The position numbers and the translations under genes are program-made. A DNA stretch of 5,203 nucleotides, taken from the NCBI GenBank assembly GCA_902490055.1, contig CABUCP010000266.1:1-5203 (forward strand), in the 5' to 3' direction. The stretch comes from an uncultured Klebsiella sp. Its GTDB lineage: Bacteria; Pseudomonadota; Gammaproteobacteria; Enterobacterales; Enterobacteriaceae. Shown piece after piece: positions 1 to 5,203 of the stretch (the stretch's first letter is position 1; each line of letters starts with the position of its first letter). The notes under the pieces were generated by a model that had not been told where the DNA came from, ran no database searches, and saw only the letters and a list, made by a program, of their open reading frames with translations.

Positions 1-24
1 CGAATATTTCAGAGGTTTATCAGT

Positions 25-246
25 ATGAAAATTGTGTTTATTCCTGCGTTGATCGTAGCCCTGATTGATAAAGAACAGAACATGGGACGGGAATTGACCC
101 GCGACGAGGTTGAGTCCATCCGCGATGGTGCTACAGCTATCCGCCTGCCGGCCGAAGCAGCCGAGGATATAATCAGAGAGCGTGGCTACCGCGATATTGA
201 TCCTGAGAATGTCTGGCGCGAGTGGCAGGCATATAAAGCTGACTGA
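25..246 (+). CDS. small conserved-type hypothetical protein, 73 aa
   Basis: A 73-residue acidic protein of unknown function. It starts at ATG 25, preceded by a good ribosome binding site (AGAGG at 11-15, 9 nt upstream), and ends at TGA 244-246. The N-terminus (residues 1-15) is a short hydrophobic strand-like stretch, MKIVFIPALIVALIDK, too short and too early-charged to call a signal peptide. The remainder is rich in Glu, Asp and Arg and looks helical, with the segments LTRDEVESIRDGA (about 24-36) and RGYRDIDPENVWREWQ (about 53-68). The last segment resembles, from memory, a family of roughly 70-residue uncharacterised proteobacterial proteins; I cannot name a domain. It is the only plus-strand gene here and sits in lower-GC DNA than the operon to the right. 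No partner gene is visible. The gene is likely real given its RBS and protein-like composition; its function is unknown. Confidence 0.68.
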   Translation: MKIVFIPALIVALIDKEQNMGRELTRDEVESIRDGATAIRLPAEAAEDIIRERGYRDIDPENVWREWQAYKAD

Positions 247-473
247 ATGTCGATAGGAACACGCAGCTTTAGTGGCATATGAAAATTGTGCACTTGCACG
301 GATGCGTTTACTCCGCGCCTGGCATGGAACTGAGGAGCAACGTGGCGCGAGGAGAGGAGGTCGGCGTTATGTGTCTGGAACGATCAAGAACATCATTGGA
401 ATGAAAGATGCCGTTTGCGCGGCATTGTGTTCTGATTTCAGGTAGAGCACTAGGGAGGCTGTATTCGGGGAAG
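247..473. other. gap with no recognised gene
   Basis: No product can be recognised between the small hypothetical gene and the GNAT remnant. Two short plus-strand frames are open (279-404, 41 codons, beginning MKIVHLHGC; and 302-445, 47 codons, Arg-rich), but neither has a convincing ribosome binding site or a familiar sequence. A 6-bp stem (ATGCCG 408-413 with CGGCAT 420-425, 6-nt loop) is present without a T-tract on either strand, so it is not a convincing terminator. Base composition and the nearby truncated gene suggest decayed accessory DNA. Confidence 0.5.
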
Positions 474-683
474 TTATAAACCCACTTTCATAATGGTATA
501 CGGAGATTCAGTGAAACCACATCGCTCATAAGCACGAATCGAGCGCCCGTTATCTCCGTGGACATATAAGCGACGCTCCAGTGCCTTTGAAACACTACGC
601 GCCACAGCAACAAGGTTAATAGCTGAACCTTCTGATCCTTGTGCTTCCTGAGTGGTGAATTCGATGATTTTATTGATACCGGC
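474..683 (-). pseudogene. C-terminal remnant of a GNAT-family N-acetyltransferase
   Basis: The minus strand reads 69 sense codons from 683 to a TAA at 476-474, with no ATG until five codons before the stop and an in-frame TGA (686-684) immediately upstream. The reading contains the typical second half of a GNAT fold. A strand (NKIIEFTT) is followed by a Gly/Ser-rich loop QEAQGSEGSA, where the acetyl-CoA pyrophosphate-binding motif A belongs. Then come a helix (INLVAVARSVSKALE), a strand RRLYVHGD, and the diagnostic motif NGRSIRAYERCGF (residues 45-57 of the fragment), which fits the family pattern N-x-x-[AS]-I-x-x-Y-x-x-x-G-F. The C-terminus is a short strand, YTIMKVGL. The Gly-x-Gly spacing of motif A is imperfect. 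The N-terminal half (strands 1-3), which carries substrate specificity in this family, is missing and I do not find it in other frames upstream. It is therefore best read as a truncated, non-functional gene; its original substrate cannot be told. An internal GTG start is conceivable but would leave too little for an active enzyme. Confidence 0.72.
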
Positions 684-712
684 TCAACGGTAAGCTGACC
701 GCGTTGAACCGG
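679..712 (-). terminator. inverted repeat beyond the operon end, possible weak terminator
   Basis: The arms 679-689 (CCGGCTCAACG) and 702-712 (CGTTGAACCGG) are complementary at 10 of 11 positions around a 12-nt loop. On the minus-strand transcript the single discrepancy becomes a U-G wobble, giving an uninterrupted 11-bp stem that begins 31 nt after the ATPase stop codon. That position and the strand preference suit a transcription stop for the ROK-M81-ATPase operon. Against this, the stem is followed by TATCAATAAAATC rather than a U-run, so a classical Rho-independent terminator is not shown. It may instead be a recombination scar or an RNA-stabilising hairpin. Confidence 0.35.
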
Positions 713-743
713 CGTAGGCGGACGTTTTGCGCTGTAGCTTGTC

Positions 744-2561
744 TCAGCGCATCACCCAGTGCTGATTGCCAACTTGTTCGTAGCGGCGGGTCGGCGGCTG
801 CCAGCTTTTATCGCGAAACGGCGAGGGTAGTTCATCATTGTTGGCTTCACGCAGCAGATGGCGACGAGACGGATCGGTTTTCGGGATCGCCGCAATCAGT
901 TTTTGCGTATACGGGTGCTGAGGGTTGGAGAAAATCGCCTGCCGTGGGCCAATTTCCACGATTTCACCGAGATACATCACCGCCACCCGGTGGCTGATCC
1001 GTTCGATGACCGCCATATCATGCGAGATGAACAGAAAGGCGATTTTCATCGTGCGCTGGAGCTCAATAATCAGATTGACCACCTGGGCCTTTACCGACAC
1101 ATCCAGCGCCGATACTGACTCATCGGCAATAATTACCTTCGGATTCATCGCCAGCGCGCGGGCAATGCAGATACGCTGGCGCTGGCCGCCGGAGAATTCA
1201 TGTGGATAGCGGTTAAGTACCGCGACGCTGAGGCCCACTTTTTCAATTAACTCATGGGAGCGCGCCAGCGCCTGCTGGCGGGTGGCAAGACCGTTTTCCA
1301 GCAGCGGTTCAATCAGCGTCTCCTGGATTTTCAAGCGGGGATTGAGGCTGGCGAACGGATCCTGAAAAATCATCTGGATATCCTGCCGCAACTGTTTTTG
1401 CTGCTGGCGACCGGCCTGCAGCACATCATAACCGTTAAGACGGACATCGCCGGATTGCGCCTGAATCATGCGAATCAGGCTGCGTCCGGTAGTGGATTTA
1501 CCACAGCCGGATTCGCCTACCAGCGATAACGTTTCGCCGGGCCATAAATCAAAGCTGACGTTTTCCACGGCGTGAATATGCCCGGCTAACTGATTAAAAA
1601 AGCCTTTTTTTACCGGAAAGCGGGTAACCAGGTTTTTGACCGATAGCACCGGTTCGTTGCTGGTCAGGCTGAGTTCCGGCTCCGGCGGATAACGCAGGGT
1701 TTCCCCCGTTTGCAGATTCACCGACGGGAATTTGCACGGCGTAGAGGCCACATCCATTTCGCCCGCCGCCGGCACCGAGGCCAGCAGCGCGCGGGTATAG
1801 GGCTGCTGCGGGGCGGCAAACAGCGTCGCCGTGCGCTCGCATTCAATGGCATCGCCGCGAAACATGACCAGCGTATCATCAGCAGTTTCCGCGACTACGC
1901 CCATATCATGGGTGATAAACAGCACCGCGGTGTTGTTCTCCGCCTGTAGCGTTTTTATTAAATCCAGAATTTGCCCCTGGATCGTAACATCCAGCGCGGT
2001 AGTGGGTTCGTCGGCAATCAGCAGTTTCGGCTTCAGGGCCAGCGCCATGGCGATCATCGCCCTCTGGCGCATCCCGCCGGAAAACTGATGCGGGTATTCA
2101 TCAAAACGCTGCGCGGCATGCGGGATACGCACTCTTTCCAACAGCGCGATGGCCTCCAGACGGGCCTGGCGCGCCGATAAACCCTGGTGGCGAATAAACA
2201 CTTCGGCGATCTGGTTGCCGATGGTAAATGCCGGATTAAGGCTGGTCATCGGCTCCTGAAAAATCATCGCCACCTCGGCGCCGCGCACGCGACGCATCTC
2301 CTCTTCGGGGATCTCGAGCAGGGATTTACCGCCGAGCAGCACCCGGCCCTCGGTCCGGCTATGGCGCGCGGAAAGCAGCCGCATAATGGCCATCGCCGTG
2401 ACGCTTTTACCCGAACCTGACTCGCCGACAATCGCCAGCGTTTCGCCCGGGTTGAGGCTAAAACTGATATTGCGCACCACTTTCTGCCAGCTATCGCCGT
2501 GGCGGAATGAGACGCTTAAATTATCGACCGACAGGACCGGGGCAGGCGCTTCGCGGTTCAT
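744..2561 (-). CDS. GsiA-like fused ABC transporter ATP-binding protein (di/oligopeptide importer type), 605 aa
   Basis: This cytoplasmic ATPase has two complete nucleotide-binding domains in one chain and would power an inner-membrane peptide importer of the Dpp/Opp/Gsi class. Domain 1 (about 8-265) has Walker A GESGSGKS (46-53), Q-loop Gln102, signature SGGMRQR (161-167), Walker B LLIADEP with D184/E185, and switch His218. Domain 2 (about 304-560) has Walker A GESGCGKS (349-356), Q-loop Gln400, signature SGGQRQR (457-463), Walker B VIIADES with D480/E481, and His514. Each domain ends in an oligopeptide-transporter C-terminal motif: [14 protein letters not shown] (251-264) and [14 protein letters not shown] (547-560). 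All catalytic residues are intact in both halves. Length and sequence are close to E. coli GsiA (about 620 aa), the glutathione importer ATPase, but the neighbours differ from gsi, so glutathione is not implied. The start follows the peptidase stop by 3 nt, with GGGAG 9 nt upstream (2575-2571), inside the peptidase gene. No binding protein or permease follows. Confidence 0.95.
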   Translation of the reverse strand: MNREAPAPVLSVDNLSVSFRHGDSWQKVVRNISFSLNPGETLAIVGESGSGKSVTAMAIMRLLSARHSRTEGRVLLGGKSLLEIPEEEMRRVRGAEVAMIFQEPMTSLNPAFTIGNQIAEVFIRHQGLSARQARLEAIALLERVRIPHAAQRFDEYPHQFSGGMRQRAMIAMALALKPKLLIADEPTTALDVTIQGQILDLIKTLQAENNTAVLFITHDMGVVAETADDTLVMFRGDAIECERTATLFAAPQQPYTRALLASVPAAGEMDVASTPCKFPSVNLQTGETLRYPPEPELSLTSNEPVLSVKNLVTRFPVKKGFFNQLAGHIHAVENVSFDLWPGETLSLVGESGCGKSTTGRSLIRMIQAQSGDVRLNGYDVLQAGRQQQKQLRQDIQMIFQDPFASLNPRLKIQETLIEPLLENGLATRQQALARSHELIEKVGLSVAVLNRYPHEFSGGQRQRICIARALAMNPKVIIADESVSALDVSVKAQVVNLIIELQRTMKIAFLFISHDMAVIERISHRVAVMYLGEIVEIGPRQAIFSNPQHPYTQKLIAAIPKTDPSRRHLLREANNDELPSPFRDKSWQPPTRRYEQVGNQHWVMR

Positions 2562-2564
2562 GAC

Positions 2565-4016
2565 TCAGGACTCCCGGGCAAATGGCGCACGAGCGGAAAC
2601 CCGCACCTGCGGCGTGAAGGCTAGATCGCGTTTAAACGGCCAACTCGGGGTCAGCATCCGCAGGCGCGGTACGCGTTCGATATCCTGATCGACTACCCCT
2701 TCCGACAGCGCCATCAGGTTTGGATTGGCCAGCGGCGCCAGCTCCGGTGATAAATAGCCGGATTTGACCACCAGAATTTTTACCGCACGCGGGTCGAGAC
2801 CCAAAGCGCTAAAGTCGGCAATATCGTGATACGGGCGACGGCGGTCAGCCACCACCACGGTAATCCCGCCGGTCTGTAAAATCGCCTGGTTCGCCGGGCG
2901 CTGCGGGCCAGCCGCCAGCAGGCCAGTGACGGTAAAGAGCTCACTAACGCTGACGCCTGCCGGGTCGAGAGTCGCGCCCAGCGTCAACTGCAGTTGCGCG
3001 CCGATGCCGGCCGCAAACGCCGAACGCGTTGCCGGCGCGTCGGTGATACCGGCGACCAGCGTATTTTGCGCCTGCTGGCGCACCAGCTCTGCTAAGACGT
3101 CGCCGCGATCGCCGACGCCGCCGCCGGTGGGGTTATCGCCGGAATCAGCGAGGATCACCGGGCCTGCGGGGCTGGCAATGGCCTGAGCCACGCACTCGGC
3201 AACGCTGCCGGTCTGGCAGCCGAAGACAAAATCTTCCCGCGCGTCCCAGTAGGCCTGCGCCAGCTTTGCGGCCTGTTGCTCCAGCACCGTGCGGTCGGTA
3301 CCGGTAAAAATAGCCGCGGCGGTGGCGCGCGGTTCATCGGCCCATACGTAGCCGACCATCAATGAACTATCGAGCACGCCGTCAATCTGGTCGCTATGCG
3401 GCAGCATGGCGTACAGGCTTTTCGCCGGTTCATCTTCAGTACTGGTCCGCTCGCCGGGCAGCAGTACCGGAATCGGCGCCCATACCACGCCCGGGCGCAC
3501 GCCGCTCTGCAGACTATTGACCAGCATGCTGACCGAACGACGCATAGTCTCTTCGATATCGATATGCGGCGCGGTACGATAGGTCGAGTACATATCGATG
3601 GCGTCAATGATGCGCTGGGTGACGTTACCATGAAGATCGTAGCTGACGGCAATCGGGCAGTCATCGCCGACGCAGGCGCGGGCTGCGGTGATCCAGTCGC
3701 CCTCGGCATCTTCCATACCTTCAACGTACATCGCGCCGTGCATTGCCAGATACAAACCGTCGATCGGCAACTGCGCCTGCAGACGGCTTAAGAATTCGGT
3801 TTTGAATTGTTCGTAGGTCGCACGCGCGACCGGGCCGCCGGGGATTGCGCGGGTGTGCAGGGTCGGCAAAAACGTCGCCGGGTAGTCGCGCAAAAACTGA
3901 AAGTAGGGCGCGTCCAGCAGGGCTTCGCCTTTCACCGTGCGAAACTCGGGTTCATGAGTCAGTACAGGGTTAAAGGTGCTGCATTCAATATGTATTCCAC
4001 CAACGGCTATGCGCAT
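2565..4016 (-). CDS. M81-family (MlrC-like) zinc metallopeptidase, 483 aa
   Basis: This is a full-length member of the MlrC family (N-terminal DUF1485/MlrC_N plus MlrC_C), whose founder hydrolyses linearised microcystin peptides. There is no signal peptide, so it acts in the cytoplasm. Visible motifs are GGIHIECSTFNP (6-17, with Glu11), MHGAM (92-96, His93), DLHGN (127-131, Asp127 and His129), and TYRTAPHIDIEET (145-157, His151 and Asp153). Together these give the expected Glu/His/Asp/His/His set for metal binding and catalysis. The C-terminal domain carries the Gly-rich DSGDNPTGGGVGDRGD (291-306) and VVKSGY (416-421). Enteric bacteria do not meet microcystin routinely, so the true substrate is probably another small, unusual or modified peptide; this is inference. 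The ATG at 4016 has GAGG 5 nt upstream (4025-4022) and lies 13 nt after the ROK stop. The gene ends 3 nt before the importer ATPase start, which suggests import followed by hydrolysis. Confidence 0.93.
   Translation of the reverse strand: MRIAVGGIHIECSTFNPVLTHEPEFRTVKGEALLDAPYFQFLRDYPATFLPTLHTRAIPGGPVARATYEQFKTEFLSRLQAQLPIDGLYLAMHGAMYVEGMEDAEGDWITAARACVGDDCPIAVSYDLHGNVTQRIIDAIDMYSTYRTAPHIDIEETMRRSVSMLVNSLQSGVRPGVVWAPIPVLLPGERTSTEDEPAKSLYAMLPHSDQIDGVLDSSLMVGYVWADEPRATAAAIFTGTDRTVLEQQAAKLAQAYWDAREDFVFGCQTGSVAECVAQAIASPAGPVILADSGDNPTGGGVGDRGDVLAELVRQQAQNTLVAGITDAPATRSAFAAGIGAQLQLTLGATLDPAGVSVSELFTVTGLLAAGPQRPANQAILQTGGITVVVADRRRPYHDIADFSALGLDPRAVKILVVKSGYLSPELAPLANPNLMALSEGVVDQDIERVPRLRMLTPSWPFKRDLAFTPQVRVSARAPFARES
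2571..2575 (-). promoter_or_regulatory. ribosome binding site of the ATPase gene, embedded in the peptidase gene
   Basis: GGGAG on the minus strand lies within the Arg and Glu codons two to three residues before the peptidase stop, 9 nt from the ATPase ATG. Ribosomes finishing the peptidase would sit on this site, which supports translational coupling and fixes the ATPase start. Confidence 0.75.
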
Positions 4017-4021
4017 AAAAA

Positions 4022-4025
4022 CCTC
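4022..4025 (-). promoter_or_regulatory. ribosome binding site of the M81 peptidase gene
   Basis: GAGG lies on the minus strand, separated from the ATG by five T residues, in the short gap after the ROK stop codon. No promoter or terminator could fit in this 13-nt gap, so the peptidase is read from the regulator's transcript. Confidence 0.75.
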
Positions 4026-4029
4026 GAAA

Positions 4030-5163
4030 TTATCCTGGGAAGAGAACGTGAGTCAAAGCGACGCTCGCCGCGGCAAGCGCCCAGCTGTCCTGCGCCAGCG
4101 GGCGATAGATTAGCGGTGTTTTGCCCGCCATTCCCGGAAGCAGGTTGGTTTCAATTGCTTGTTGCATCACGGTATTTAGTAAACCGTTAAAGCTCTCCGG
4201 CTGGTGGGCCAGCATGATCGCCGCCGGATCGTGGGTCTGAATCTGATGTGAAATGGCCATGCCTAAGGCCTCGCCGGCCTGATGCAGGATCTGAATGGCG
4301 GCGGTGTGGCCTTTACGCGCCATCGCCTCCAGTTCGTCGAGTCGTCCGCTGTCAATCCCGGCCATGCGCGCCTGCTCAAAGATGGCGGTGAGCGACGCAA
4401 TGGTGTCGAGGCAGCCGCGTTTGCCGCAGCGGCAGGGTTTACCTGCGGGTGAAATGGTGCAGTGGGCTATCTCCCCGGCGCCGCCGTGGGCGCCGCGCCA
4501 GATGCGGTTGTAGATAACCGCCGCGCTGCCGATGCCGCTGCCGTGCGAAATGACTACTGCGCTTTCCAGCTTGCGCAGATGACCAAACGTCTTCTCCCAG
4601 GTGGCTAATGCGCGGGTGTCGTTTTCAATTAATACCGGGATCCCGCCGGTGGCGCGGCTTAACAGCTCGGCTAGCGGTACCTGATGCCAGCCCAGTAGCG
4701 CCGACTGTACGCAGACCGATTGGGCGGCATCGACAAATGCCGACAATGCAAAGCCGATACCGACTAGCCGCTGGCGCTCGATATCCGCATCGTCGAGCAG
4801 GCTTTGAATAGCGTCTGCCAGTTGTGGGATAAGGGAAGAAATTTCGGTTTGCGGGATTAGCGGGCGCTCGGCGATTTTTTCACCGCTGGCGTTCATCAGC
4901 ACCAATACCAACTGGTTATCAATCAGCGAAATGCCAATAGCATAAGCCGCGTCCGGCGCCAGCGAGAGGGTCACGGATGGGCGCCCCTGGCCGCCGGAGG
5001 CGGCGATGTCGCTCTCCTGCAGCAGCCCCTCGGCCAGCATCTCTTTAACCAGCGCGCCAATGGCCGCTTTGCTCATACCTGTCAGGCGGGCGAGGTCGGC
5101 GCGGCTGGCGCCTTCCTCGCTACAGACCAGATGAATCAATTGTTGGTGGAGTTTGTTCAGCAT
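4030..5163 (-). CDS. ROK-family transcriptional regulator (NagC/Mlc/XylR type), 377 aa
   Basis: A probable ligand-responsive repressor. Residues 5-60 form a winged helix-turn-helix with recognition region ASRADLARLTGMSKAAIGALVKEML (19-43) and a wing ending GGQGRPSV. Residues 73-370 form the ROK domain: IENDTRALA (179-187, with the family's catalytic-position Asp182), the glycine motif HGSGIG (207-212), GAHGGAGEIAH (224-234, Glu231 and the zinc-site His234), and the zinc-binding CRCGKRGC (244-251). The N-terminal ATP-phosphate motif of ROK kinases (DxGxT type) is replaced by AIGISLIDNQLVL (75-87), so sugar kinase activity is unlikely. The start at ATG 5163 is fixed by an in-frame TGA 9 nt upstream (5172-5170). 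Its ribosome site is weak (TGAG, 5 nt from the ATG), and a three-codon mini-ORF (ATG GCT GAG TAA, 5177-5166) ends just 2 nt before it. As the first gene of the operon it would autoregulate; the effector is unknown. Confidence 0.95.
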   Translation of the reverse strand: MLNKLHQQLIHLVCSEEGASRADLARLTGMSKAAIGALVKEMLAEGLLQESDIAASGGQGRPSVTLSLAPDAAYAIGISLIDNQLVLVLMNASGEKIAERPLIPQTEISSLIPQLADAIQSLLDDADIERQRLVGIGFALSAFVDAAQSVCVQSALLGWHQVPLAELLSRATGGIPVLIENDTRALATWEKTFGHLRKLESAVVISHGSGIGSAAVIYNRIWRGAHGGAGEIAHCTISPAGKPCRCGKRGCLDTIASLTAIFEQARMAGIDSGRLDELEAMARKGHTAAIQILHQAGEALGMAISHQIQTHDPAAIMLAHQPESFNGLLNTVMQQAIETNLLPGMAGKTPLIYRPLAQDSWALAAASVALTHVLFPG

Positions 5164-5203
5164 AGTTACTCAGCCATGACGCTTTTTTCTGAACATAATC
5201 GCG

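Noticed and set aside
279..404. 41-codon plus-strand frame beginning MKIVHLHGC
   Set aside because: There is no good ribosome binding site, the composition is unremarkable and nothing about the sequence is familiar; it is more likely a chance frame in decayed DNA.
408..425. 6-bp hairpin as a possible terminator downstream of the GNAT remnant
   Set aside because: The stem is short and neither strand has a T-run after it.
302..445. 47-codon Arg-rich plus-strand frame
   Set aside because: It overlaps the 279-404 frame, has no recognisable motif, and its only support is openness.
744..2561. Naming the ATPase gsiA and assigning glutathione import
   Set aside because: The sequence is GsiA-like, but the neighbours (ROK regulator and M81 peptidase instead of iaaA and gsiBCD) do not support orthology, and many peptide importers share this architecture.
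704..4811. Several open plus-strand frames of 60-130 codons opposite the three operon genes
   Set aside because: They lie entirely antisense to genes with full domain motifs and show no domain-like sequence of their own; GC-rich coding DNA readily leaves such frames open.
5194..5199. CATAAT as a -10 box of a plus-strand promoter divergent from the ROK gene
   Set aside because: No -35-like sequence lies at 16-18 bp spacing and the window ends a few bases later, so it cannot be judged.

Overview
The window looks like chromosomal DNA of an enteric gammaproteobacterium. The long double-ABC protein is strikingly close to E. coli GsiA as I remember it, and codon use in the right-hand 4.4 kb is GC-rich in the way seen in Klebsiella/Raoultella-type Enterobacterales. 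The genus is an inference from style, not from a marker gene.

Layout. Positions 744-5163 hold a compact, entirely minus-strand gene set, read right to left: a ROK-family transcriptional regulator (5163-4030), an M81/MlrC-family metallopeptidase (4016-2565) and a fused two-domain ATPase of a GsiA/Dpp/Opp-type peptide importer (2561-744). The gaps are only 13 and 3 nt, and the ATPase ribosome binding site lies inside the last codons of the peptidase, so this is almost certainly one operon with translational coupling. Positions 1-743 differ: base composition drops (37% GC by hand count in 1-60 and 43% in 481-540, against 73% in 3001-3060). The only intact gene there is a small plus-strand hypothetical (25-246). 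Next to the operon's end, a minus-strand fragment (474-683) encodes the C-terminal half of a GNAT acetyltransferase with no start and no N-terminal half. An 11-bp inverted repeat (679-712) sits between this remnant and the ATPase stop codon, so the operon end appears to abut a rearranged or eroded accessory segment.

How the genes work together. The ATPase would energise uptake of a small peptide or peptide conjugate, and the cytoplasmic M81 enzyme would hydrolyse it. The ROK protein, whose ATP-binding motif is degenerate while its zinc and ligand motifs survive, would act as a ligand-sensing repressor of the operon. The substrate-binding protein and permeases needed for a working importer are absent on the downstream side; they are lost, beyond the right edge, or elsewhere in the genome. 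I see no RNA gene, CRISPR array, IS element or clear new defence-type system; the nearest thing to an uncharacterised system is the ROK-M81-GsiA-like cassette itself.
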